From Phoronis australis (Eukaryota > Phoronida > Phoronidae), in NCBI GenBank assembly GCA_002633005.1, contig NMRA01000630.1, positions 126,001 to 190,000 on the forward strand: a stretch of 64,000 bases of DNA, read 5' to 3'. Of this stretch, positions 11,521 through 24,261 are shown piece by piece. Every line of letters begins with the position of its first letter. The first letter of the stretch is position 1. Under the pieces are notes generated by a model. It made no database searches and had not been told where the DNA came from. It saw nothing but the letters and a program-made list of their open reading frames with translations. The position numbers were made by a program, and so were the translations under genes.

Positions 11521-12600
11521 TCGAGGACTTTCATTTTATACTTTTAATAAAAAGAAGGATTTTACAAGGATCATTTTTAGGAAAACATGGCTGCATGTCT
11601 GTGTTAACCCACTGTATATCTAAACTGGAGGTACCAATTTGGAGGTGTTATGGGTCCCTTTAGTATTTTCTGCCTTTCTTTGATTTGATTTTTGTGGGGG
11701 GTTCTACTTTTTAAAAATATGTGTGATTTTTGCATGTTATCTCGGTATGTTGCGCTGTATTTCAGCTTTTGATGAAAGATCTATTAATTTGACAATCGGG
11801 ATTATGCAATATCATAATAATTTAGACCCCATATCATTAAAACATTGCCATTAGTCTTTATCAGCAGCTCTTCGTTGTAGTTGGGTTGGAATCTGAATAC
11901 TGGTACAATGTGTATTGTTCATGGTGTGTAGTCGCCATACAATTTTAGTGCGCTTGTTGGCGTGAATTAACAGTACGTCACATTGGGTCCATACAACTTT
12001 TGACTCACTGTAAGTGACGCACAGTGCTTCCTCTTCCCTGGTTTCTTGAATAGGTCTTGAAAAGTATCCATAATCTTTAGACACCATATTCCACAATGGG
12101 TAATGATAATTTTTCATGATCATTTTAGATCGTCCCGTATACCAATTTTTGAGTGTTGCCAAACTTGTGTAAAATAATTCCTTCAAATGATAAGATTATT
12201 CACTTTTCTCATTCTTTGTGGAATACCCCCTCCAACTAGTGTAGTCTGTAGTCTGCTAAGGAGAGTGCCCCCCAACTACCAAAGTGAATAAAGCCCTCCC
12301 CCCAACAATCATAGTGAGTGAACATTGTTTGAACAGCACCAGCTGTTAATGTGTTTCCCCATTATGACATCTTTTGTACAGGAAGTCTAACATAACACAA
12401 GACCTGAGTTAGCCATAGCAGTGAATGAGGGCCAAGGGGTTTATAGTCAATTTATGGCCAGTACAAACAAACATAGAAAAAAGACCTGAACCCTGAACAC
12501 AATCCCAACTCAGTTGGTCTGTATTCTAACATAACATGACGTGACCAACGTCCGTTATTTTAAAACCCGCAACTTTTGGATTGCCTTCACCTATGTTGGA
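11521..12600. other. Non-coding, nothing recognised
   Basis: A 111-codon open frame on the minus strand (12186-11851) has no motif I know and no splice support. The rest is AT-rich with no clear structure. Confidence 0.4.
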
Positions 12601-12793
12601 TGATATTGAAGTCTACTTTTAATTATGTGGTGGAAGTAGACATGGGGCGGCTGCGGTTTTGTCTATTCATTGTATTATCGCTGTTATCTGGGAAAGGCTT
12701 ACAGAGTTGATATTGAGCTTAGTTTCTCAGTCTATCTCAAGTTGTTGGTTGGTTGCATGTCTTTTTGTCAGTGCCGTGTATACAGAAGTTGAG
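12601..12793 (+). other. Probable 5' UTR exon of the LAS2-like gene
   Basis: The donor GAG|GTAAGT at 12794 pairs with the acceptor TTTCATTTCAG ending at 13291, which opens an exon carrying the ATG at 13323. The 5' boundary is not defined. A four-codon upstream frame (ATGATTAATTAG) at 13292 precedes the main start and could dampen translation. Confidence 0.4.
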
Positions 12794-13322
12794 GTAAGTT
12801 GTGTAGGCCTATGCTGAAGATAACCAAATAGTTCAGTTCTTACGATTAGAGTCTCCATCACTTCTTAGGAATAATTTCTTTCCCATCCACAAAATTTATT
12901 GGCTGGCTTTAGCTAATGGCCTTATCTCTTCATAATGGTTTTCATAGGTGGCAAGTCTCTGCCAACAGTAACAAGCCTTTATACTGTAGTTATTTGTCAG
13001 GAAAGATTACTGAATCTTCCACTTTGTTGTCTATGACCTTTGAACTTGTAATATTAATAACTTACAGTCTGTACTAGTAATTAACTTTTTCTTCAGCTCT
13101 ACTGTCTTCTCAGTTGAGCTTTGTTTTACAAAATTTTTTAACACCGGCTTAAATAAGACTAATCTTTATCTAGTGTGTTCAAGAATGAAAACATAGTCAA
13201 CTCAACCCACTTTCTCACTTATTTCAAACCATTGTCAAAAAGTCGTATTTGTAACTGTTGTTGTATTATTGCATTTCACTTTTCATTTCAGATGATTAAT
13301 TAGGCGTTCATAACTCTCAACC

Positions 13323-16300
13323 ATGGACCAGTCTGTGTGCGGAGTTGGCTCTGCTGCAAGTAAGTAAAACATCGCTGCCTGTGGTCATAAGTTACACTAT
13401 GTATTGCTTAATGCATGGAATATATGGTTGGCAAATGATGTCAATTGATGATATGCATTACATGAATTTCTCTAATTTCTCGTTGGCGTACAAAGTGTTG
13501 GTTTGTTAGTCCAGACAATGGATTACTATTGTGCTCCACGTTTTATTACCGTAAATTATTAAATCATTGAAGACAAGAAGGCGACATTGTAATAAACACA
13601 ACACTGGAATTTACAAAAGTTTGTGCTTTACTGTAATTTATTGACTGATAAAAGTCATTTTGTGTTCCGAATGGATGACAACAAAAGAATTATTGTTTTA
13701 AGTTTAACTGAATTAATGTTTTATTGTGATAAATTCTTTTTCCTTTGTAGAAGACAGCACTGTAAAGCGTGAGAGGCCGGGGTATACATCAGCCACACAG
13801 GCACTGAATGCTTACATTGATGAGTTCTCGGGGTCACAACCAAAGGTCAGGAAATACTACAGAGACGTTAGCGATCTTCTTACACCAAGATCAGCGCTGG
13901 AGTTGACTGTGGAGAGGTTGGAGTAATGTTTTAAAGCTTTTATCAACCCGTGTTGTTAAAAAGTTTCAAGTTTTGATTTTGCTCACATATGGCAGTCTGA
14001 TCTTAATCCTTGCCCTAATTGAATGTAGTATTGTTTCATTATAATGTTGAGAACAGAATCAATAAATTGATTCAAGTCAACTGGTTCGAGTCACATGGAC
14101 TCCTTTCATTAAACCATTTAGTCTTAACTTAATAAACTGAATTAACACTGCTGCCATTCTATCACGTGTCACGTTGTGCTCGCTGAACAATGCTGTTGAC
14201 GTCATGACAACGATCAAACTACGAGACTTTCATGAAATAGAGACCTCGTCTTTTTATTGTGATCTGAGTGTAGTCTCCAACAACGATGATGTGTCATTTC
14301 TTCTTTAACTCTAAAATGACTTCGTATCTTAGCACGGAATCAAATGAACCACTCTCAAAATTGAAGGTGGTCTAAATCAACATTTTTTTGGAAAAAGTAA
14401 CATTTGGGAGCGGAAACGAATCAGGTACCCTGGTGATCACAGTCAAACACTCTGTGTAATGTATGATGGGCCTGAATCCCACCCGGTTAATGGCGGAGTA
14501 TTTTAAGCGTTTTTGTCTGGTGAAATAACTGAGTTTGATTTCAGTAGATGTCTGACTGAATGTCGGCTGTTCAACTTTTTAGTTCAAAAATAGAATGTAT
14601 TAAAGGGTTTTACAACCGATTTGAAATTTTATTTGAGTAATGTGATAAAGCCACATGATAAACTTTCTAGATTTGTGCCAAGACACACAGCAATGACCTG
14701 TTGATGTCGCAGCGTAATGTTAACACCTTTGCCTGCCATCTAGTGTCAGGTAGAAGAACTAAAAGGGCTGTCATGTAACGGAACTAGTCTAGCCAAATGG
14801 ATGCAGAATAAACAAATTGTTGTGGCATGCTCCTTTAGATGACATGATTGAGTTATTTGACCTCAGTTAATGGTACTATCACAGGGAGCTCTATATTGCA
14901 TGTTTGCTATCTTATTTTTCCGTGTTCCAGGTCGCTACAAACAGATGTGCGTGACACTCCTCAAGAGGCACGTCTGTACAAGATACGTCAGATGGTGGAC
15001 CGAGCCTACAAGCAAGTGTTAGCAGACGAACAGCACAGGAGTGAAGGTGAGGTGCCACCTGGTAGCCTTCGTACAAACCATGGTTGTAAGACGCAGTGTC
15101 AAGGGTGATACTTTGGTTGTGACACTTGAGGTGCAAATGGAGAGAGAATTTTAAGCTCAGATTGTTGTCGGGTTGAAAATAGCAGTGATCGGGTGGACAG
15201 TGTTTGGCCAATCCGACTCTGTCTCCCTCCATATAATGTTTATCTACCTGTAGGCTTATAATGAGAGAATTCAAATCTGTTGACTATTTCAACCACTAAA
15301 ATTTGTAGAACTCCATTGCTGAAACTTTTGGTGTATTTCCGAAAGTAAGTAAACAAAAATGCCATCTATTGGAGAATCATAAAACTGGTCAATCGGCTGT
15401 GCTGTTAAGTGTTTTCTTTGTTACAGATGCAAGTGAATGACGTTTTGTTTCATTGGCAGTAACGAACACTGTGTAATACATCAACTGTACCTCGTACTCG
15501 AAAAAAAATGTTCGGGTGGTCGGGCATTTTGTATTTGAATGTGATGTATGTTTCATGATAAAATGACTGATAACAGAGTCTTGGCAATTAAGAAATGAGT
15601 TTTGCAAATCTTCCCGTTTTTATCCAAAGCCATTCCAAGCTGAATTTTGACACTCTGCACTGTGCGACCAAACAATACTGAACCTCTGCTTCTACCTCTT
15701 AACTGACTGCCTCCCCCCATTGATGAACCATCAGGATTATTTTATTTACAACTATTGATTTGGACAACTTACCATTTATTGATCTCGGATTGTTCCAAAC
15801 TGGAGATTAGTTGAAGACTTTGAAAGAATTGCTTTAGAGCGGACTCTTGCAAGTTGTCAATACGTGTCATTTTATGTGCCCATCATGGTTTCATTGAGTA
15901 ACGAAGATGATGCAGTCAGTTTATGTAAATGTGATCTTAATCAAAAGTTAGCTACACGTACCAGTGAATTGAGCGCCAGCTAATACTGGCTTTCATGCTG
16001 CCTGCCCAGCGTTCCACTGCATACCACTAGACAGTCAAGCTGGGTTGGCATGCTCATAAAAAATCGTTGAAAAGTGGAAGTATTTTATGAGTCCTTTGAA
16101 TTTGAAATTAAAGAATTTTTTAACTGTAGTTTAATACAATGCTTCATTTCAGTGAAGACTGCCCTGCAGCAGTCGTCACGCCTGCTGAGAGAGATATCCT
16201 CTGACGAGATGACCAGTGTTCACAGCTCTAGTAGTGACACTGACCATGACATGGGCAGCATGACAACAGACTTCCTGCTTTCTATCCCAGCTGGTCGTCA

Positions 16301-19300
16301 TGGAAACAGGTCATCAGGGAAATCTAAGAACAGTCATATGTACTCGTACCGGAGTAAGAAGCCGACACCATTGGGCCAGTCTCTGGATGGTGGTCCGTTT
16401 AGTTCGGATACAAAACTTTCTGTTCGTGATTCTTCATTGCCTGTGTCTGGTAAAGAGAATAAACCTTGGGGTTATAGCAGTGAAAGGGCGGGGCACACAT
16501 TAAAAAACGTAGATTCAAAATACTCATTAAAAAACACGGACAGTTTTAGAACTGTACTGTCTCCCAAAATGACTTTGTCACAATTTCAGCCAGAAAGACT
16601 TAGAAGTGAACCAAGGGATGCAAGCAAAAGAGGGCGCCCTCTTCCAAGTTATATAGGCGAGCTGGAAATGTCGCATGTGACAGATCATGGCCATGTTACT
16701 CCCAGCTGGGTTGATGACTTGGAGGATATGATTGGGCCCTGCCAGAGGGAGCATGTCCCACCTGCACTTCGGGTAAATTCAGCTATGAAATCAAAATCTA
16801 GTGGCTATGACAAAATGAGTGTGAATCAAAACATTGTTTCTCGCGGGAAACCACCCAGCTGGGTCGATGCGTTGGACTCATCAGTTGTCAGTGGAAGACC
16901 AGCGCCCTCATGGGTCGGGGATTTGGACAGTTCAGCCCTAGCCAGCAGAGGACACTCTTTGCCTTCATATATCGGAGCGCTGGACAAGTCTTGTGTGTCC
17001 TCGCTGTCTGTGGCAGGAAATGTTAGTGGTGGGAAACACTCCAGTTCTAGCGAATCAGATGTGAGCCGTCGCACACCTTCACGAGTGTTGTCGTGGTTCC
17101 AAGATTTAGAGAAGGGGAACAACATCGTAAAACCAACAACTCAGGCACCCAGCTGGGTAGGGGACTTAGAGGTGAGCGCGTACCATGGTCGCCCTAATCC
17201 CAGTTGGATTGGTGATGTTTCAACGTCAACAGCCATCACGAAGGCAAAAGAAGAGCTGAGTGCAAAGCCGAGACATTTTGAGGGAAAATCTGAAGAAAAA
17301 CTTTCTCAGTCCCTCTCATCCAACAGCTCGCAGTCTAGCAAGTTATCTTTGGATGACTTGAAAACAACACCAAGGAAATCTAAAGGGGTAGTGGTGTATG
17401 AAGGACGAAGAATGTTGAAAGAAAATGTGGGGAAAGCGGAGAAAATATCAAACTTGAATAGGGATTCAAGAACTGTTTTTCGGGGTCATCTTCATGGTAA
17501 CAAAAATCCTGCCAACAAGGGAGACAATTTAAAATTGAAACAAGGCCCCATCAAAAAGAGCTACAGTGGCTCCCTCTCTCAGCATTCAACTAAGAATAGT
17601 GCCAGAAAAGACCATGAGAGTCGGAAAGAAAATCCAACAAATGACCTCGATGCAGTGAAGGCAGATTGCAGACGTAACGTATATGAAAAAAGAGCTGTCT
17701 CATCGGTTACCCAACCGAGCCATCCAGCTGGGCAACTTGTGTCTAGTGTTACTTTAAACTTTAAACCTGGTGTTTATGACAACGTGAACAGAACACTTTC
17801 TACTCAGGAAGTCAACGAGCATTTGACGGCCAGTGAGATTGCAGTTCTTGACAAGTACAAAGTGAAAGTCACTGGAGGGGGAGACGTGACCGGTAAAGGT
17901 TCGCTGACACGTTTATCACGTAAGTGCCAAAAACTCAACATGTTTTGTGCAATACACGCCTAAAGTATTCAGATAAAAAAACAGCATTCCATGTCATGAT
18001 GGCCGTACGTCAAATTCATCTTCAGATTAGCGTTATTTTATGACCAAGAAAGAACGGGAATTAGCGGCAAAATAATTAAGATGGCTTCGACATTGTGTGA
18101 CTAGAATTGTGGTGCCATATTGACCAGGCATTTTTGTCATTTCCAAAATTGGAGCTCTGTTATGACAAAGACGTGCTCTTTTAGTATGTTTTAGTATCAT
18201 TATCATTTTTGTTTATTGTACACAACATCGTATTTAGACAAAATACTGTGTGATGGCCAGTTGTGCATAAATTAGAAGAAATGACTGGTAAAGACGAGAT
18301 GTCACTGATCATTTCAGTACATTCCCTACTCTAGAATGACATTCCTGCCTTCAATGACTTTCCCGTAAAATCTCAGTCATGACAGTCAACTATCATTATG
18401 GAGAAATTGGCTTGTACTTTGCCTTCATTGTGCAGGGCTACAATTGTGATAAGTTTTGATTGCGCTCACCTTCGTGACTGTCAACTAAAAGGACAATGAA
18501 TTTCTCTTCTGCTCAAGAATTTGAGGTGCATCGTGTCAGATTTCTTTTCCTTTTAAACTATCTGATCTGATTTCTGTGATTGGTCCACACTTTCACAAGC
18601 TCAATTTCTTAATCAGGTCATACTTGTTTTTTATAATCCTTGAACGACTGTTCAGGCTTAATTATTTTTTTTGTGAAATGTGGACGTGGAATTTACTTGC
18701 CTCCTTAGGCCAATATTTTGGTACTTCTAGTAAAATATCTTGACGGTACACCTCTTAGTGGAAACACATTTTTCTTGCATTCTGTTTTGCAGTGTCGCCA
18801 ATAAAGCTTGCAGACGAGCAGTCAGCCAAAACAGAGACCCCTGTTGGTAGCCCTCCAAACACTGATATCATTTTGGATGGTGACAGAACATGGGAGAGAA
18901 TTCCGTCATAGTAAGAAAAAGTTGCTGTGTTTGAACATCATTTGCTGTTTATTACAATTGAAAAATATAAATCGGTAAATAAAACAACAAGAATGGATCA
19001 ACTGAAATTTGAAATTTTCGGATGTAATAGCTTCCTTTGTCAACAAAAACAAAGGAAGTTATTGCATCCGAAAATTTCAAATTTCAGTTGATCCATTCTT
19101 GTTGTTTTATTTACTGATTTATATTCTACACTTCGTGAAACAATAGTATCCTTGGGAGGATCTGGATCGCCTTATTTAGTTTCAGATTTATTTTCTACGT
19201 TAATTAAAATTGAGAAATTTAGCTCTTAGAAGTTGGAACAGTAATGTTGAATATGTTGTGTTTGTTGTAGTCCATAACATCGTTATTAAAGAGACTGCAA

Positions 19301-22300
19301 TATTTTTGAGGATGAAATTCATTTAATCGATATTCAATAATACAAAAGGGTGAAAAGAGAAGCAGCTTTAATCCTAAAACTCACTTTAGGTGGAACTTGC
19401 ATGCTAATTCCTTATCTTTGTGATTCGTTGGCCAAAGTAGTTAGAAACACAACATATAGCGACGATGTGAATATGGAGTAGGTTGAAAATAGCCAAATGC
19501 TTTTAAGAACAAGTTTTGTGCCGTGAATAACTGGACGATGTCCAGTAAGTATCATGACGTGGTGTTGGGGAATAACACTGCATGATATGGGCTATGTGAG
19601 CCTGCGAAGTACGTCATTAATGCAAAGGTCACGTATTTGCAGAATTTTTTGTTTTCACATTTACAATTTGTCAATGAATACAACTGTACTTTGTTTAGCG
19701 TAGATTATGTTCAAATAGCATTGTAATTTGTTTAGTTCCTGCTATACAGTAGCATGGTTAGGAGCATGCAAATGGATATTTAAACTCTAGATTTTGTTTT
19801 CAAGTCTTGTCTTCCAATAATGTATTTCCAGCAAGTCACCCAAGTGTGTTCAGGAACTGAAAACCTCGTCAACTATTCAAGATAGTGGAAAGGTAACAGC
19901 TAACTGGCAGTTTTTCTTTTTTGAAACCTACGGCTTTCCCCAGTAGTGGTAATCATTGTTATAAAATTGCCAGTCCAATGACCTTGACAGTGAATTGCAC
20001 TTGGATTCTTGTGGACGAAATGAACATGATTTTCATTTCCGTCTGTAATGCCTACATCATGAAGAGAGTGTAGTTAACTCCCCTGCATCTAGAGCTGCTG
20101 GATTTATGGGATTAAATTATTGATGGTTGGTGTGAGTTAGCTTGTCGTTACTGTACATAGCCTCGCTATTTTTGAAATCCATTGTTTTGGTTGACAGTTT
20201 AGAGTGAAACCCCTTGTTTTCATTCTTCCTCACCACAAACTCATTAATGGAAAATGGCCAGGACTATGTAAACTGAATTACTTCACGGACTATATAAACT
20301 GAGGTACTTCAGGGACTATACAAACTGGACACGCTTTTGTATCTGATTTGACTATAAGATCCACTTGCACTGTTTGGTTTATTGTCCTGACAATGAAAAG
20401 AAATGTCTTGCTTTATTGAAGTAACTCCTGACATCACCAGCTTAATGTTTACTGCCTTGAAATTGTGTGTCAGACCAAACAAATGGTTTTGGTTTGTCCA
20501 TGAATACCGCGATCAGAGTAGCGATTACTCGAGATGGCCACTCACAATAAAATTATAGTATTTTGTAGCGTGCCTGTTACATGTGATAAAACACGGACCT
20601 AATGGAGCTCACTGATTGGTCCAATAAGAAGGTTCACTGCTACGAGATGGATTTATTTCACTTTGAAATCATCAGTTTAGCGCAATTTGGGGTTTCACAC
20701 ATTTGTATTAAAGATACGCATACTTGTTCTAGTGCTGTGTACATTTTGCTACTGGTGTCACTTTAACTACTCTTCCTCTAACCTTGCCTGGCTTTCGTAA
20801 ATGTAAATGTAAATGACGAGTATTTCACTATGCTGGATAAGTGTTCACCAAGACTATGATTAACAAAGCTTGTCTCCATCAAAATTTCAACTGTCTACAA
20901 ACGAAGCACGAGTTCTTGAAAATACGATTACATTGATTTGTTGAGGTCGTGTCGTTTCAGATACCCTTCTTCAGGAGTGTGACTTTAGTCGACGGTTTCA
21001 TTAAGGAGTGTCTTAGTGATGCGTGTGACCATATGCCACCCTATTATAAAACAGTTAATATTATTTAAATATTTTTGACACACTGTTTGATTTCACTGTT
21101 TTATGGTTCTTTTTTGTTTTTGTTAATTGGATATTGGTAAAAGACTGATCTTTTGGATAAAGCAAAAAAACGTTGTTTGTTCTGGTCTCTACCTTGACTC
21201 ATTTTGAGATCTGCGCTCACCACTAAAAAATACCAACCCTCCTCATTCATCCCAGGTCACCTTTTTTTCTTAAAATGCTGTACAAAATCCCATAACCATG
21301 GTTTGAAACGCCACAATTTGACAAAAAACAGATTCTGTCTGCATCATTTTTTGTCGTTTCAAGTGGATTTTCTTTTGGACTACAGTACACCGACTACAGA
21401 ACACTCTCACCAAGACAATAATAATTATCAAAAATGTTGTCTGGTTGTATCTGTGATACAGAGTTTTGAGATGGAAAAACATCAATATAAGGCTAGATGT
21501 TCATAATTGTCTTTTATTAATAAATGAGAAAATGAAATTTCACTTGTCCGCCATGTTCCAGTATGTCCTCAGTTGGTGAGACTTTACTGTACGACTCGTG
21601 TTGTACCAAGATGGCTCTCAGTGCAGTTGAAAATAGCAAAATCTGAGTGGTAACCGGCCAACGTTGTATTACCTTTGTATTGAGAGAGATGTGCACAGTG
21701 TCGCATTTCAGACAATGTATTTGGCTTACTTTGCTGATTTTCACCCATCCGCAGCCCACTGTTCTGAGAACGAGGTTGGTGTAACAGGGCCAGTGGCGTC
21801 AGTGTCAGACTTGTGTTGTGTATTGACGTAGTCTACAAATTCAGTTGTTGAATTGACTGTTAAATCTTCATCCAGTGATACCCGCTTATTTCAGAAGATG
21901 TCACCACGTCTGACGGGTCGGCAACAGCCGGGCGGGATGGAGGCATTGAAGAACATGTTGTTTACACTGCAGGCTGTCGCTTCGTCGGCTGACACAGAGT
22001 TGAATGAAGGTCATGGTTATGACAGAGACACTGTGGCAGAAAGCAGTCAGGTAAGTTACTAGTGATATGTGTAGGTGTCGCCAATTTTACTTATATTAAA
22101 ATTGCAGATTGGCCTATAAGGTGGCTAAAGTTCGAAATGAAGGCTTTTTGGCATTTCATGCATCAATACGAGTCGGGATTTTTATCTGGGTCTAAAAAAT
22201 CCCCAGAGCTCTGCATTCCCTGACAATTATTGCCAAAGAATTTAACCGGCATTCACGAATGTATCTTAGGTGTGAATCTTGGGTGAGAATACTAGAACAT

Positions 22301-23902
22301 GTTAGTTTTGAGGATATTTTTACCCGTGGTTCACAGAATGAAGATTCGTTTCAAGGTATGACATATTTCAGGCTTGAAAGGGGTTACTAGCCCCCTTTAG
22401 TGGCTTAGAATTTTGAGAATGGTTATAAGTCATGGGTGCTATTCACCCACAATAGGTCTTTTGAAACTGATGTATAATGTCAGTGAAAGTAGATCTTTGT
22501 GAACCCTGCTGTTAGTCATACAACAACTGAACCAATTGGACTGTGTACAGTAAACACAGCTCACCAAAGGGTTTATGGTCCTGGTGCAAAGATGATAGTT
22601 CAATGCCCCCTATGAGTCAGTGAATAGGTGAGCCCAGAGTGATCAAATAAATCTGTTTAATTTGGATTATAGCCACTTTATTCATCAAACTCATGTCCGG
22701 TAACTTTAATGAGTGTTAGTTGTAGCGTTGGAAATAGCTGGTAGTAGGAGTGTAGGTTGCTGTAAAATTTCCAGTTTTGGACAAACACAATTGCTAAAAT
22801 TACCATATTTTTATTTTTCAAAAGCCTGCCACATTGTTAGAGGTGTTCAAACTTCACCAAATGTTGTTTAGTAATGGCTAATGAAGCCATTCGACAAATG
22901 AAACTGAACTTGCCATATCATGTTTCGAACTGAAGAAATTTTACCGTTATTGAAACAAATATGCTGGATTGGCCAGACTTCCTAGCTTGAGCCCAGTGAG
23001 GCCTGAAATCCGTTTCAAGAATGTGTGCTAATTGCACTTTAGATGATATATCACTTTAGACATTTGTTTATGGCACATTTTGTTTCAGTCTCATGAAAAT
23101 CTCCATTGTGAGGGAGAAGGTCTGGATAATGACATGAGAGACGTGATTATGGAGCAGTTTGCAACAGAGCCAGGGGGCAAGTCTCTGGAGAGGCAAGTTA
23201 TGTTTGTTAGAGACAAATTATTCACGGATTATTTCAACTTGCACCACACCGCTTCCTTTGAGTGTTGGTTCCATAGTTAACTCATGTGAACTCACTTTCT
23301 GTCAAGAATATTCAAACTTTGATGTAGACGACTTGTCATTATAAAGCTGGTCTCAACTTGTCATTATAAAGCCGGTCTCATCTTGCCATTATAAAGCTGG
23401 TCTCATCTTGCCATTATAAAGCTGGTCTCATCTTGCCATTATAAAGCCGGTCTCAACTTGTCATTATAAAGCCGGTCTCATCTTGTCATTATAAAGCTGG
23501 TCTCATCTAGCCATTATAAAGCTGGTCTCAACTTGTCATTATAAAGCTGGTCTCATCTTGCTCTTTTTCGATGAATCAAAGCTGCTGTGTCAGTTCAACT
23601 TGCTGAGTGTTGTCAGGAACACTAAAAAAATACCACTTCTTCTCAAGCTCAGAAATGGAATTCTAATCTAAGACCAATTTTTGACAGTTTGTGGACTAAA
23701 TCCAAAGCTTGTTTTCGATGAAAGAGAGGTTTGCAACAGTTTTAAATTGTTAACGGTTGAGTAACTTTTGTAGTGACCAAAGCTGACAGCTGTTTAATAG
23801 AGTCACGTTCATTGCAGGGCAATGCAGCATCTGTCAAGATTAAAATCCTTGGTTGCCATGGGCAACAGTGAGAAGACATCAGGCAAAGGCAGCAATGAAT
23901 GA
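13323..23902 (+). CDS. LAS2-like protein (lung adenoma susceptibility 2 / C18orf54 family), nine coding exons
   Basis: Exons: 13323-13359, 13751-13922, 14931-15046, 16153-17919, 18793-18910, 19832-19892, 21895-22050, 23089-23192, 23818-23902 (stop TGA). Every junction keeps one frame by phase (1,2,1,1,2,0,0,2), giving about 871 aa. The N-terminus has GYTSATQALNAYIDEF, the middle exon has eight S-[WY]-[VI]-x-[DEA]-[LV] motifs in Ser/Lys-rich disordered sequence, and the C-terminus has GGMEALKNMLFTLQA and then LERAMQHLSRLKSL, probably helical. I assign it to LAS2 from remembered N- and C-terminal similarity, so the name is tentative; the vertebrate protein is shorter, as I recall. Exon 7 could instead begin at 21832 (also phase 0). 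The last intron uses a GC donor. No enzyme domain, membrane segment or signal peptide is visible. Confidence 0.6.
14470..14570 (+). repeat. Dispersed repeat copy in intron 2
   Basis: It resembles 8240-8330: GCGGAGTATTTTAAGC followed by TTGATTTCAGTAGATGTC and TGACTGA. The similarity is moderate and the boundaries are unclear. Confidence 0.35.
16640..17222 (+). repeat. Coding array of eight SW/SY motifs in the LAS2-like gene
   Basis: Within exon 4 the protein reads PSYIGELE, PSWVDDLE, PSWVDALD, PSWVGDLD, PSYIGALD, LSWFQDLE, PSWVGDLE and PSWIGDVS, spaced by about 10-50 residues of Ser/Gly/Lys-rich sequence. An aromatic, then a branched hydrophobic residue and an acidic-Leu pair, repeated in disordered sequence, looks like a multivalent short linear motif that docks on a partner. 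The DNA between repeats is diverged, so this is not a recent minisatellite. Confidence 0.85.
18964..19125. repeat. 76-bp-arm foldback hairpin in intron 5 of the LAS2-like gene
   Basis: Positions 18964-19039 and 19050-19125 are near-perfect reverse complements with a 10-nt loop (about two mismatches). It starts 54 bp after the donor of exon 5, so the pre-mRNA can fold a long stem beside the splice site. It is probably a young foldback/MITE insertion or an inverted-duplication scar. No open frame. Confidence 0.9.
23193..23194 (+). other. GC donor of a GC-AG intron
   Basis: Exon 8 ends CTGGAGAG and the intron starts GCAAGT. Using this GC donor with the acceptor ATTGCAG (ending 23817) joins LE-R-AMQHLSRLKSL in frame with phase 2. 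The nearby GT (CAA|GTTATG) fits consensus less well and would break the frame. AG|GCAAGT is the usual context of the minor GC donor class. Confidence 0.7.
23337..23561 (+). repeat. 25-bp minisatellite, nine copies
   Basis: Unit CATTATAAAGCTGGTCTCA plus (A/T)CTTG(T/C), exactly nine copies with no length change and a few alternating substitutions. It lies wholly inside the GC-AG intron (23193-23817) of the LAS2-like gene. Confidence 0.95.
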
Positions 23903-24114
23903 TGGTGATTTCTGGTCAATCACAGTTACATGTATCACTAGGATTTATGGTTAGATAGTCATTGCTGGAGTAAGATTTCTTGGGGAATCTTATTATGGGA
24001 AGTCTGACCACGGGCCCTTGGTAATTTAATGATACCCCATCTAGAGGCCACAAGTTTTATTAGGAGTGACAATTGTGATTGCGAGGTGAGGTCTGGGATT
24101 TGTGTAGTGGAACT

Positions 24115-24261
24115 CCTGAATTGTGAGACGTGCCCCCTGAATTGTAAGGCATGGCCCCTGAATTGTGAGACGTGGCCCCTGAGTTGTGAGGCTTGGCCCC
24201 TGAATTGTGAGGCATGGCCCCTGAATTGTGAGGCATGGCCCCTGAATTGTGAGGCATGGCC
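24115..24261 (+). repeat. 21-bp minisatellite, seven copies
   Basis: Unit CCTGAATTGTGAGGCATGGCC with GACGTG/GGCTTG variants, and a degenerate eighth copy to about 24282. Because 21 is a multiple of three, an open frame runs through it (repeating LNCEAWP on plus, and GPCLTIQ or GAMPHNS on minus). It begins 212 bp after the stop of the LAS2-like gene and probably lies in its 3' UTR or just beyond. I do not regard the frames as genes. Confidence 0.95.

Noticed and set aside
11851-12186. 111-codon minus-strand frame
   Set aside because: No recognisable motif, repeat relation or splice partner.
12644-12713. 22-codon frame with a signal-peptide look (MGRLRFCLFIVLSLLSG)
   Set aside because: It stops at once, with no downstream exon in phase; it lies in the likely 5' UTR of the LAS2-like gene.
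16826-17125. Long minus-strand frame opposite the SW-motif exon
   Set aside because: It is a shadow of the LAS2-like exon, with no motif and no splice sites of its own.
23337-23561. CRISPR-like regular repeat
   Set aside because: There are no unique spacers; it is a head-to-tail 25-bp minisatellite in an animal intron.
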